Shown in pieces: positions 8,239 to 16,668 of a stretch of DNA of 64,000 bases. A program made the translations under genes and the position numbers. The DNA lies in contig DASSTS010000019.1 of assembly GCA_035707805.1 (NCBI GenBank), positions 124,001-188,000 on the forward strand, given 5' to 3'. The notes beneath the pieces were generated by a model. That model was not told the DNA's origin, did not search any database, and was given only the letters and a program-made list of their open reading frames with translations. Each line of letters begins with the position of its first letter. Position 1 is the first letter of the stretch. The stretch comes from Castellaniella sp035707805 (lineage in GTDB: Bacteria > Pseudomonadota > Gammaproteobacteria > Burkholderiales > Burkholderiaceae_B).

Positions 8239-9195
8239 TTATTTGATCAGGCCGACTTCCTTGTAGTAGCGTTCGGCGCCGGGGTGGACCGGAACGGGCA
8301 TGCCCTTGAGGGCGTTGGCCAGTTCGATGGTCTTGGCGGCATTGTGGGCCGATTTCAGGGTGTCGAGCTGTTCGTAGAAGGTCTTGGTCATCTGGTAGAC
8401 CAGATCGTCGGGCACGGCATCGGAGGTGATCAGGAAGTTCGGCACGGCCACGGTGGGCGTGTCGCCCGTCATGCCTTCATACGTGTCGGCGGGGATGGTG
8501 GCCGGCTGGTAGGCGGCGTTGTTGATCTTGGCCACGATGTCGGCCGGGATGGGCACCACGACGATCTTGACCGAGGTGGCCAAGTCGCGGATCGAGGACA
8601 CGCCCAGTCCCGCGGACTGCAGGGTGACGTCGAGCTGGCGGTTTTTCATGAGCTCGACGGACTCGCCAAACGGCAGGTACTCGACCTTGGCGAAGTCGTC
8701 GTAGGTCAGGCCGGCGGCCTTGAGCACCGCGCGGGCGTTCAGCTCGGTGCCCGAGCGGGCGGCGCCCACGGAGATGCGCTTGCCTTTCAGGTCGGCCAGG
8801 GTCTTGATGCCGGATTCGGCGTTGGCGACGATCTGGATGTAGTTGTTGTAGGTGGCGGTCATGCCGCGCAGTTTTTTCAGCGGGGCCTTGAAGCCGGCCT
8901 CGGCGTTGCCCGTGTAGGCGTCGGACACCGTGTCGGCCAGCGCGAAGGCGAGTTCGCCGCGGCCGGCCTGGATCAGGTTCATGTTCTCGGCGGAGGCCTT
9001 GGTGACCTGGGCGGTGGATTTCGCGTCGGGGATGTGCTTGTTATAGATCTGCGACAGGGCGACACCCATGGGGTAGTACACGCCGCTCTGGCCGCCGGTC
9101 AGGATGTTGATGAACTTGGTGTCGGCATGGGCCGGAAGGGCCGCGACGGCGGCGACGGCCATCGCCGCCGTGGCCAGCCATTTTGTCATTTTCAT
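8239..9195 (-). CDS. TAXI family TRAP transporter solute-binding protein
   Basis: A 318-residue periplasmic protein with a clear signal peptide (MKMTKWLATAAMAVAAVAALPAHA) and the TAXI-family opening FINILTGGQSGVYYPMGVALSQI. It binds the solute for the fused permease encoded downstream. I chose the ATG at 9195 because it begins the signal peptide and has AGAGGAAAG upstream. A longer frame from 9237 has neither. The first gene of a three-gene minus-strand operon. Confidence 0.93.
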   Translation of the reverse strand: MKMTKWLATAAMAVAAVAALPAHADTKFINILTGGQSGVYYPMGVALSQIYNKHIPDAKSTAQVTKASAENMNLIQAGRGELAFALADTVSDAYTGNAEAGFKAPLKKLRGMTATYNNYIQIVANAESGIKTLADLKGKRISVGAARSGTELNARAVLKAAGLTYDDFAKVEYLPFGESVELMKNRQLDVTLQSAGLGVSSIRDLATSVKIVVVPIPADIVAKINNAAYQPATIPADTYEGMTGDTPTVAVPNFLITSDAVPDDLVYQMTKTFYEQLDTLKSAHNAAKTIELANALKGMPVPVHPGAERYYKEVGLIK

Positions 9196-9267
9196 GGTGT
9201 GCTTTCCTCTTGTGCGGGCAAAAATCTGATCTGGCATGGTATCAGGACCATCCAGCCGCCAAACTTG

Positions 9268-9297
9268 GGAATCACCCTAGTAAATTTAGGATTTTCC
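9268..9297. promoter_or_regulatory. Imperfect 30-bp dyad between the TAXI operon and the PLP enzyme gene
   Basis: GGAA and TTCC arms enclose CCTA and TAGG, with an AT-rich centre, midway between the divergent starts. About nine of fifteen positions are symmetric. It could be an operator controlling both directions. No regulator gene is adjacent. Confidence 0.3.
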
Positions 9298-9355
9298 GGC
9301 GTTTTGCCCGTGCCCGGCTATGCGCCGCCTGCTTGACGACCGACACGAAGGAAAC

Positions 9356-10636
9356 ATGACCATGAACGACGAACGCAGCATCATCCTGGACGGCCGCTGG
9401 AAAGGCTATCCTCTCGCCGCCGAGCCCTGCCCGGTGGAGAACATCGGCAAGCTGGGCTGGAACCTCTACCGGGACGACCTGCCCTATCCGATCGCGGTGC
9501 TCGACGCCGGCGCCCTGGACCACAATCTGCGCTGGATGCAGGCCTACGCCGACGCGCACGGCATCGTCACGGCGCCGCACGGCAAGACCACGATGTCGCC
9601 GCAGATCTTCCGCCGGCAACTGGAGGCCGGTGCCTGGGGCCTGACCCTGGCCACCGTCTGGCAGGCGGGCGCGGGCGTGCGCGCCGGCGCGCGGCGCATC
9701 CTCATCGCCAACCAGGTGCTCGCGGACGCCGATCTTGACGGCCTGGCCGCGCTGCTGGACGGAGAGCCGGGCCTGCGCGTGTGGTTCCTGGTCGATTCGA
9801 CGGCCCAGGTCGGACAGATCGAGGACTGGGCGCAGCGCCGCAGCCGCCAGGCGCCCTTCGACTGCCTGATGGAAATCGGCATCGCCGGCCAGCGGACCGG
9901 CTGCCGCAGCGCCGCACAGGCCCTGGAGCTGGCGCGGCGCATCCAGGCCAGCCCGGCGCTGCGCCTGGGCGGCATCGAGTGCTACGAGGGCGGCCTGGCC
10001 CACGGTGATCTGCACGGCGACCAGGCCGCCGTCTCGGCCTTCCTGGACGAGGTGCGGGATATTGCAGGGGCCTGCGACGACGCCGGCCTGTTCGAGGACG
10101 AGGACATCATCCTGTCGGCGGGCGGCTCGGCCGTGTTCGACGTGGTCGCGCCGGCTCTGCGGGCCACCTTGTCGCGCCCGGTGCGCGGCGTGCTGCGCTC
10201 GGGCTGCTACATCACCCATGACCACGGCTTCTATGCCGGCTTCCTGCGCAACATCGACGCCCGCGCCGGCCTTCAGGACAGCCTGCGTCCCGCCCTGACG
10301 GTCTGGGCGCTCGTGCAGTCCGTGCCCGAGCCGGGCCTGGCCCTGCTGAGCGGCGGCAAACGCGACCTGTCCTTCGACCTCTCGCTGCCGCAGCCGGTCG
10401 CCCATGCGCCGCGCTGGGCGCAGTCGTCGGCGCCCGCGCCGGAGGGCTGGTCCGTGACGGCCCTGAACGACCACCATGCCTATCTGCGCTACGACCCCCA
10501 GGGCATCGCCCCCGCCGTGGGCGACCGCGTGGTGCTGGGCATCTCGCACCCCTGCACGACCTTTGACAAATGGACCTGGATGCCGCTGGCCGACGAGGCG
10601 GGCGACGTGGTGGGCGCCGTGACGACCGAATTCTGA
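9356..10636 (+). CDS. PLP-dependent amino acid deaminase, D-serine/D-threonine (DSD1-like) type
   Basis: A 426-residue enzyme with an alanine-racemase-like N-terminal barrel. The PLP lysine lies in APHGKTTMSP and the C-terminal domain has HPCTTFDKW, the His-Cys pair that binds metal in this family. Relatives dehydrate D-serine or cleave D-threonine-like 3-hydroxy amino acids. AAGGA at 9348-9352 lies close to this ATG; a second in-frame ATG at 9362 has better spacing and may be the true start. Divergent from the TAXI operon, so its substrate might be the imported solute (inference). Confidence 0.82.
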   Translation: MTMNDERSIILDGRWKGYPLAAEPCPVENIGKLGWNLYRDDLPYPIAVLDAGALDHNLRWMQAYADAHGIVTAPHGKTTMSPQIFRRQLEAGAWGLTLATVWQAGAGVRAGARRILIANQVLADADLDGLAALLDGEPGLRVWFLVDSTAQVGQIEDWAQRRSRQAPFDCLMEIGIAGQRTGCRSAAQALELARRIQASPALRLGGIECYEGGLAHGDLHGDQAAVSAFLDEVRDIAGACDDAGLFEDEDIILSAGGSAVFDVVAPALRATLSRPVRGVLRSGCYITHDHGFYAGFLRNIDARAGLQDSLRPALTVWALVQSVPEPGLALLSGGKRDLSFDLSLPQPVAHAPRWAQSSAPAPEGWSVTALNDHHAYLRYDPQGIAPAVGDRVVLGISHPCTTFDKWTWMPLADEAGDVVGAVTTEF

Positions 10637-10692
10637 CGCCCGCGCAGTTCAGCGAGGGCATCGAGCGGGTCTGGGTCAACGGATGCCTGAGC

Positions 10693-10698
10693 TATACT
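10693..10698 (+). promoter_or_regulatory. Candidate -10 box before the CLC gene
   Basis: TATACT, in the sequence GAGCTATACTGCC, 110 bases before the CLC start. No good -35 is seen. Confidence 0.3.
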
Positions 10699-10808
10699 GC
10701 CCAGGATCGGGCCTGCGTCGGCCGGGCCGGGCGTTTCGTCCCGCGCGCCACACGGCCGTAATTCCTGCAGCCCGGCGGACTCCGTCGTGACGACTGTTCT
10801 GCCTCGAC

Positions 10809-12242
10809 ATGAAACCGCCTTCCATGCCTCGCATCGACCTGCTGGAGCCCGCCGTGATGCTGGCCACGGTCCTGCAGTGGCTGCTGCTGGCCTCTCTGGT
10901 GGGGCTGATCGTCGGCGTGGGCGTCAGCATCTTCCTGCATGCGCTTTTCTTTTCCACCGGACACACCCTGCACGCGCCCTCCTGGGCGTACTGGCTGATG
11001 CTGCCCGCCGCGGGCCTGGCCAACGGGCTGATCATGGACTACGGCTACCGGCGGTTGGGAACGCCGGGCCTGAAGGACTCGATTTTCGCCGCCGTGCACG
11101 AGCAGGGCGGCCGGCTGCCCTGGCGCACGCTGTTGCTCAAGCCTGTGGCCGCCATCATCACCCTGGCCAGCGGCGGTTCCGCGGGCAAGGAAGGCCCCTG
11201 CTCGCACCTGGGGGCATCCCTGGCGGCCGTGGTGGGCCAGTGTTTCCGCCTGAACCGCGAACTGCGCCAGCGCATCGTGGCCTGCGGCGTGAGCGCCGGG
11301 TTCGCCAGCGTCTTCGGCACGCCCATCGCTGGCGCCATCTACGGCGTGGAAATGCTGATCATCGGCCGCATCCGCCATGATTTCCTGTTTCCGGCGCTGA
11401 TCGCCGGCATGACCTCGTTCCAGGTCAGCAAGGCGATGGGCATTCCCTACCAGTACTACGCCATCCCGCTGCTGCCGGAATTCTCCGAATCCCTATTCCT
11501 GCGCACAGTCCTGATCGGCATGCTGTGCGGCGTGGTGGCCCGCATCTTCGTCGACCTGATCTACGCGGTGCGCAACGCCTGCCAGCGCCTGCAGTCCCGC
11601 CATCGCCTCTGGCCGCCCCTGATGCCCCTGGCCGGCGGGCTGCTGTTGGCCGCCCTGGTCACGGTCATCCCCACGGACTACCTGGGCCTGAGCCTGCCGC
11701 TGATGGACCGGGCGCTGCAGGGCGAAGCCATGCCCTATCTGGGTTTTCTCTGGAAATCGTTGTTGGTGGCCGTCACTCTCGGCTCGGGTTTCTATGGCGG
11801 CATCGTGACGCCGCAGTTCGTCATCGGCGCCGTGGCGGGCAACGCCTTCGCCCACCTGTTCGGCATCAGCCCGGCGCTGGGTGCGGCCGTCGGGCTGGTC
11901 TCCGTGGTGGCGGCGGCCTCGAACACGCCGCTGGCCGCCATTCTCATGGGGGTCGAACTCTTCGGCGGCGTCGTGGGCACGGTCTATGTGTCGGGTGCGG
12001 CCATCGCGGCCTATCTGATCATCGGCCACCGCAGCGTCTATCCGGACCAGCGCCTGGGACATGCGAAGTCCTCCTGGATGCGGGTGCGCCCCGACATCCC
12101 CGTCGGCCAGGAAAAGACGCACCTGTCCTATGGCCTGCTCAAGGGCTGGCGGCAGATGCGCTCGCAGGGCCCCCGGGCCTGGCTGCGGGCGTGGTGGCAA
12201 TCAGTGCGCCAAGGGAAACAGACACATGACGATCAGCCCTGA
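10809..12242 (+). CDS. CLC family chloride channel or chloride/proton exchanger
   Basis: A 477-residue polytopic membrane protein. The selectivity motif GKEGP is present in SGGSAGKEGPCSHLGAS, with the gating glutamate at residue 128 of this start. The later GSGFYGGIVTPQF matches the GxFxP region. At the position of the internal proton glutamate of E. coli ClcA (second Glu of FIIEEM) the aligned text is YGVEML, so Met appears there. By analogy this may favour passive chloride conduction, but the alignment is by eye. The start is uncertain: 10824 is an alternative and neither has a strong ribosome site. The 3' end overlaps the antiporter gene by 17 bases. Confidence 0.9.
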   Translation: MKPPSMPRIDLLEPAVMLATVLQWLLLASLVGLIVGVGVSIFLHALFFSTGHTLHAPSWAYWLMLPAAGLANGLIMDYGYRRLGTPGLKDSIFAAVHEQGGRLPWRTLLLKPVAAIITLASGGSAGKEGPCSHLGASLAAVVGQCFRLNRELRQRIVACGVSAGFASVFGTPIAGAIYGVEMLIIGRIRHDFLFPALIAGMTSFQVSKAMGIPYQYYAIPLLPEFSESLFLRTVLIGMLCGVVARIFVDLIYAVRNACQRLQSRHRLWPPLMPLAGGLLLAALVTVIPTDYLGLSLPLMDRALQGEAMPYLGFLWKSLLVAVTLGSGFYGGIVTPQFVIGAVAGNAFAHLFGISPALGAAVGLVSVVAAASNTPLAAILMGVELFGGVVGTVYVSGAAIAAYLIIGHRSVYPDQRLGHAKSSWMRVRPDIPVGQEKTHLSYGLLKGWRQMRSQGPRAWLRAWWQSVRQGKQTHDDQP

Positions 12243-14055
12243 AGTCCTGCTGGCCAGCATCGGCGCGGTCGCCATGGCCGCCCAATGGGTCGCCTGGAAG
12301 CTGCGCGTGCCCGCCATCCTGTTCCTGCTGTTGGCGGGCATCGCCGTCGGACCGGTGGCGGGCTGGCTGAAACCTGACGAGCTCTTCGGTCCGCTGCTGT
12401 TCCCGGTGGTGTCCCTGGCCGTGGCCGTCATCCTGTTCGAAGGCAGCCTGACGCTGGAATTCCATCAGACGCGAGGGCTGGCGCAGGTCGTGCGCCGCCT
12501 CGTGACCGGCGGCCTGCTGATCGCCTGGGCGGTCGCCGCGTTCGCCGTCCATGTCTTCCTGCAGTTTCCCTGGGACCTGGCGGTGCTGTTCGGGGCGATC
12601 ACCTGCGTGACCGGGCCGACCGTGATCGCCCCTTTGCTGAAGACCGTCAAGCCCGTCGCCCCGGTTGCCCATGCGCTGCGCTGGGAAGGCATCCTGATCG
12701 ACCCGATCGGCGCCATCCTGGCGGTGCTGTCCTACGACCTGATGGTGGCCTTGCGCACCACCCACGCCTGGGGCCACGCCATGTGGTCGCTTGGGGGCAC
12801 CGTGGTGACCGGCCTGGGGTTCGGCATCGCCGCCGGCTGGCTGCTGGGCGTGCTGCTGCGGCGCGGCTGGGTGCCGGATTCGCTGCTGAACCTGTCCGTG
12901 CTGGCCTCGATCTTCGCCGCCTTTTCCTTGTCCAACACCGTGCAGCACGAATCGGGGCTGCTGACGGTAACCATCATGGGCATCTGGCTGGCAAACCGGC
13001 CCGGCATCCCGGTCAACGACATCCTGGAATTCAAGGAGACACTCAGCCAGATCCTGCTGTCGGCCCTGTTCATCCTGCTGGCGGCGCGGGTGGCGCCCGG
13101 CCAGATCCTCGACCTGGGGTGGCCCGCGCTGGCCGTGCTGGCGTGCATGCTGTGGGTCGGACGGCCGCTCAAGGTGCTTTTCGCTACCTGGGGGTCGAAG
13201 CTCAGCTGGCGCGAGCGCGGTCTGCTGGCCTGGATCGCGCCGCGGGGCATCGTCGCGGCGGCGGTGTCCGCGCTGTTCGCACTGCGCCTGGAATCGCTGG
13301 ACGTGCCCAATTCGGACCGCCTGCTGCCCATGACCTTCCTGCTCATCATCGGCACGGTGATCTGGCAGAGCCTGACGGCGCGTCCCGTGGCGCGCCTGCT
13401 GAAGGCGGCCGAGCCCGACCGGGTCGGCTTCCTGATTTCCGGCGCCAATCCCGTGGCGCGGGCGATCGGCCTGGCTCTGCACGAGCAGGGGGTGCCGGTG
13501 CGCCTGTGCGACAGCGACTGGTACAGCCTGTCCAAGGCGCGCATGCTGGGTCTGCCCACCTATCACGGCAGCCCGCTCTCCGAGCATGCGCAGCACAACC
13601 TGGACACCAACGGCCTGGGCCGCCTGCTGGCGCTGGGCACGCGCGACCACGTGAACCAGCTGATCATGGTGCGGGGCCGCGACGAGTTCGGCAAGCACAA
13701 GGTGTTCAGCCTGCCCCTGTCCCAGGACGGCGATCCGGCGGGCAAGCACGCCGTGGAACCCGAATATCGCGGCCGCACCCTGTTCGCGCCCGGCCTGGGG
13801 TACTGGAAGCTCTCCAGCCTGCTGGCGGCGGGGGCGCAGATCAAGGCCACGCGCCTGTCCGAGAGCTTCGGCTTTGCGCAATATCTGGGGCAGGAGCCGG
13901 CCAGATCCGTCATTCCGCTGTTTGCCGTGAACCCCAAGGGATATGCGATCCCCTTCACCCTGGACCAGGATCTGCAGCCCGCCGCCGGCTGGGTCGTCAT
14001 CGGCCTGCACGGCGGGACCGAGGCCGAGGCGCCGGCGGCCGACCAGGCCGCCTGA
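12226..14055 (+). CDS. CPA1-type Na+(K+)/H+ antiporter with C-terminal cytoplasmic domain
   Basis: A 609-residue protein with about twelve transmembrane helices to residue ~390 (AVILFEGSLTL, FGAITCVTGPTVIAPLLK, WEGILIDPIGAILAVL, WIAPRGIVAAAVSALFAL are typical of the NhaP/CPA1 exchanger core), followed by a soluble domain beginning VGFLISGANPVARAIGLAL, which resembles a TrkA-N/RCK nucleotide-binding fold. It would exchange monovalent cations for protons, possibly gated by a nucleotide or ligand. The ATG follows AAGGGAAACAGACAC and lies inside the CLC gene, so the two transporters are made together. Confidence 0.92.
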   Translation: MTISPEVLLASIGAVAMAAQWVAWKLRVPAILFLLLAGIAVGPVAGWLKPDELFGPLLFPVVSLAVAVILFEGSLTLEFHQTRGLAQVVRRLVTGGLLIAWAVAAFAVHVFLQFPWDLAVLFGAITCVTGPTVIAPLLKTVKPVAPVAHALRWEGILIDPIGAILAVLSYDLMVALRTTHAWGHAMWSLGGTVVTGLGFGIAAGWLLGVLLRRGWVPDSLLNLSVLASIFAAFSLSNTVQHESGLLTVTIMGIWLANRPGIPVNDILEFKETLSQILLSALFILLAARVAPGQILDLGWPALAVLACMLWVGRPLKVLFATWGSKLSWRERGLLAWIAPRGIVAAAVSALFALRLESLDVPNSDRLLPMTFLLIIGTVIWQSLTARPVARLLKAAEPDRVGFLISGANPVARAIGLALHEQGVPVRLCDSDWYSLSKARMLGLPTYHGSPLSEHAQHNLDTNGLGRLLALGTRDHVNQLIMVRGRDEFGKHKVFSLPLSQDGDPAGKHAVEPEYRGRTLFAPGLGYWKLSSLLAAGAQIKATRLSESFGFAQYLGQEPARSVIPLFAVNPKGYAIPFTLDQDLQPAAGWVVIGLHGGTEAEAPAADQAA

Positions 14056-14071
14056 CGCCGCGGGGGGCGGC

Positions 14072-14545
14072 TTATGGTTTTTCGGCCTGTTCGGGCCAGG
14101 AGAACCCCAGGTGCGCCGGCTTCTTGCCGCCGATCGTGACCTCGCGGGTCTGCGTCCGGCCCTGGTAGGTGGCCTTGACGCGGTACTGGCCATCCGGCAG
14201 CCGGACCAGCAGGTAGGGCCCCTGGGCCGTGGCGTCCAGCACCGGCCGGCCCTCGGCATCGGTGATGCCGACCTGCACGTCGGCCACGTAGTCGCCCGGC
14301 CCCTGGCCCGGCGCCCGCTGGTCGAAGGTCATGGACAGCGGAAAGTCCCGCATGGCCTCCTTGAACGAAGTGGACTCGTCGATGCCGATGCCGCCGCTGA
14401 CATAGTCGACGCCGCCCTGGTGCTGCAGGGCCGGCAATGCGGCCTGGGCCGGCGAGAGGCAGGCGGCGCCGGCCAGCGCGAGGGCGGCCAGCACGGCGGC
14501 GCGGGGAGAAAAGGAAAAGACGTGCGAGATCGGTTCGGATGGCAT
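14072..14545 (-). CDS. Exported protein with carboxypeptidase-regulatory-like beta domain
   Basis: A 157-residue protein with an N-terminal signal sequence (hydrophobic core AAVLAALALAGAACLSPAQA, about residues 16-36). The C-terminal half (ITDAEGRPVLDATAQGPYLLVRLPDGQYRVKATYQGRTQTREVTI) has the pattern of a transthyretin-like or carboxypeptidase-regulatory beta sandwich. I infer a periplasmic location; no enzyme motif is visible. Convergent with the antiporter gene, 16 bases apart. Function unknown. Confidence 0.75.
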   Translation of the reverse strand: MPSEPISHVFSFSPRAAVLAALALAGAACLSPAQAALPALQHQGGVDYVSGGIGIDESTSFKEAMRDFPLSMTFDQRAPGQGPGDYVADVQVGITDAEGRPVLDATAQGPYLLVRLPDGQYRVKATYQGRTQTREVTIGGKKPAHLGFSWPEQAEKP

Positions 14546-14631
14546 GATGCGCTCCTGCCTGCGGCCGGGGGTGCCGGGCGGGCCCCGGCAGGCGCGGGAT
14601 CCCGGCGGGCGTCGCGCCCCGGACGGACCGC

Positions 14632-14637
14632 TATACT
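14632..14637 (+). promoter_or_regulatory. Candidate -10 box for thpR
   Basis: TATACT in CCGCTATACTGGG, 36 bases before the thpR ATG; -35 not recognisable. Confidence 0.35.
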
Positions 14638-14673
14638 GGGACGCATGTCACGAGTATAGGCGGGGAGGATCCC

Positions 14674-15225
14674 ATGGAACAGCGTTGCGCGTCCGCCACC
14701 CGCCGCCTGTTCTTCGCCCTGTGGCCGGATGCCGATACCGTCCAGGCGCTGGGCGACTGGGTGCGCCTCGCCCGCGAGGCCTGCGGCGGCCGGCCGATGC
14801 GGGCCGACACCCTGCACCTGACGCTGGCCTTCCTGGGGGCGGTCGGGGCGGACCGGATTCCCGCCCTGTCCGGGCTGCTGGCGCAGGGGCGCTGGTCCGG
14901 CGGCACGCTGGCCCTGGATCGGTTCGGCCGGTTTCGCGGGCCGCGCATCGTCTGGGCCGGCCCGTCCGTGCCCGTGCCCTGGCTGGATGCCCTGCAGACG
15001 GCCTTGTGGCGTGACCTCGAGGGCCTGGGCTTTGCACCGCCGTCCGAACCCTTCCGCCCCCATGTGTCGCTGCTGCGCAAGGCCGGCGACGGCGACCTGG
15101 CGGGTCTGCCCGCGATGCGTCCCATCCTGTGGACCCCGCGCCGGCTGGTGCTGGTGGCCTCATCCCCGCGTGAGAGCGGCTCGTACTACCAGGTGCTGGG
15201 AGACTGCCGCCTGCGATCGGACTGA
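14674..15225 (+). CDS. thpR: RNA 2',3'-cyclic phosphodiesterase (2H family)
   Basis: A 183-residue 2H phosphoesterase, expected to open 2',3'-cyclic phosphate ends of RNA. The first motif is HLTL in TLHLTLAFLG and the second HVSL in FRPHVSLLRKAG; RRLFFALWP near the start is typical of ThpR/LigT. GGGGAGG lies just upstream of the ATG. It stands alone between the divergent small exported protein and the phosphate operon. Confidence 0.92.
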   Translation: MEQRCASATRRLFFALWPDADTVQALGDWVRLAREACGGRPMRADTLHLTLAFLGAVGADRIPALSGLLAQGRWSGGTLALDRFGRFRGPRIVWAGPSVPVPWLDALQTALWRDLEGLGFAPPSEPFRPHVSLLRKAGDGDLAGLPAMRPILWTPRRLVLVASSPRESGSYYQVLGDCRLRSD

Positions 15226-15240
15226 CGGGCGCGCGGCCCG

Positions 15241-15274
15241 CTGTCACAGGCGCGTCATCTTCGGCCACTAGACT
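15241..15274 (+). promoter_or_regulatory. PhoB-box-like site and promoter for the phytase-like/PhoX operon
   Basis: CTGTCAC (15241-15247), a 4-base spacer, then GCGTCAT (15252-15258): two direct 7-mers matching the CTGTCAY Pho-box half-site at 7 and 5 of 7 positions. TAGACT (15269-15274) follows 10 bases later, the spacing expected for a PhoB-activated -10 box. The downstream genes are phosphate-related, which supports the reading. Confidence 0.55.
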
Positions 15275-15310
15275 GCATGCTCCTCCCCCCGCCCTTTCAA
15301 GGACGAGACC

Positions 15311-16663
15311 ATGCAGCTTCGCCATCTCTCGCTCATCGCGCTTCTGGGCGCCCTTCCCCTCACCGCCGTCGGCCAGCAGGAAACCCCCGCCGTGCTGGCG
15401 GGCCACGCCGTGCTGGCCGCCAAGAGCGCGGTCCCGGCGCCGGCCGACGCGCCGTCCGACCTGAAGATGGCCGGCAAGTACACCACCGGGCGCCGCGTCG
15501 AGGCGCCGGAGACCGTCATGGGCCAGTCGGCCGGACGGCCCACCGGCATGGCCCTGCCGATCGCGGGCCAGCCCCGCCAGGGCCATTCGGGCATCAAGAT
15601 GATGGCCGACGGCACGGCGTGGATCCTGACCGACAACGGCTTTGGCGCCAAGGCCAATTCCATGGATTCCATGCTGTACCTGAACCAGTACCGCATCGAC
15701 TGGAAGGGCGGCACGCTGACGCCGCTGCGCACGGTCTTCCTCAGCGATCCGGACAAGAAGCTCCCGTTTCGCATCGTTCATGAGGGCACGGACCGGCGCT
15801 ACCTGACGGGCTCCGATCTGGATACCGAGAGCTTCCAGCCCGTGGGCGACCATTTCTGGATCGGTGATGAATTCGGACCGTACCTGATCAAGGTCGACGG
15901 ATCCGGCAAGGTGCTGGCCTTCTTCGAGACGCAGGTCGACGGCAAGCCGGTCCGCTCGCCGGACCACTTCGGCGTGGCCTCGCCCGGCGCCCCGGGGCAG
16001 TCCTACAAGGACGTGAACCTGAAGCGCTCCAAGGGCTTCGAGGGGATGGCGGTCTCGCCCGACGGCCGCTTCCTGTATCCCCTGCTGGAAGGTCCGCTGT
16101 GGCGGGAAGACACCGCAAGCTGGGAAACGCAGGACGGCAAGACCGTGTTGCGCGTCCTGGAATTCAGCGTGGCCGATGAAAAATGGACGGGCCGCTCGTG
16201 GTTCTACCCCCTGGAGGGCAAGGACCACGCCATCGGCGACTTCAACATGATCGACGCCCGCTCGGGCTTGGTGATCGAACGTGACAACGGCGAAGGCACG
16301 CCGGACAAGGCCTGCGCGCCGGCGGTCAAGGACACGCGACACTGCTTTTCCAGCGTGCCTGCATTCAAGCGGATCTACAAGATCGGCTTTCCCGAGGACG
16401 GTGCCGGACCGATGCTGCGCAAACTCGCCTACGTCGACCTGCTGAAGATCCAGGATCCCGACGGCCTCGCCCGCAAGCCGCTGACCGGCGGCGTCCTGCA
16501 GTTTCCCTTCTTCACCATCGAGAACGTCGACGTCGTGGACGATCGGCACATCGTGGTCGGCAACGACAACAACTTTCCCTTCTCGTCCAGCCGCGATCCC
16601 AATCGCCAAGACGACAACGAGCTCGTGCTGCTGCGCGTCGAACAACTCCTGCAAAACCGGTGA
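15311..16663 (+). CDS. Esterase-like activity of phytase family protein
   Basis: A 450-residue exported protein with signal peptide MQLRHLSLIALLGALPLTAVG. The body shows the phytase-like beta-propeller family pattern: GHSGIKMMADGTAWILTDNGFG, FWIGDEFGPYLIKVD, KGFEGMAVSPDGRFLYPLLEGPL. It is predicted to hydrolyse organic phosphate esters in the periplasm; activity in this family is not well defined. AAGGACGAG precedes the ATG. The stop abuts the phoX start, and the upstream Pho-box-like promoter suggests phosphate-starvation control. Confidence 0.86.
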   Translation: MQLRHLSLIALLGALPLTAVGQQETPAVLAGHAVLAAKSAVPAPADAPSDLKMAGKYTTGRRVEAPETVMGQSAGRPTGMALPIAGQPRQGHSGIKMMADGTAWILTDNGFGAKANSMDSMLYLNQYRIDWKGGTLTPLRTVFLSDPDKKLPFRIVHEGTDRRYLTGSDLDTESFQPVGDHFWIGDEFGPYLIKVDGSGKVLAFFETQVDGKPVRSPDHFGVASPGAPGQSYKDVNLKRSKGFEGMAVSPDGRFLYPLLEGPLWREDTASWETQDGKTVLRVLEFSVADEKWTGRSWFYPLEGKDHAIGDFNMIDARSGLVIERDNGEGTPDKACAPAVKDTRHCFSSVPAFKRIYKIGFPEDGAGPMLRKLAYVDLLKIQDPDGLARKPLTGGVLQFPFFTIENVDVVDDRHIVVGNDNNFPFSSSRDPNRQDDNELVLLRVEQLLQNR

Positions 16664-16668
16664 ACGCC

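Noticed and set aside
6178..9336. 1052-codon open frame on the plus strand
   Set aside because: Antisense to the TAXI operon, with Gln/His/Arg-rich low-complexity composition typical of a GC-rich reverse frame.
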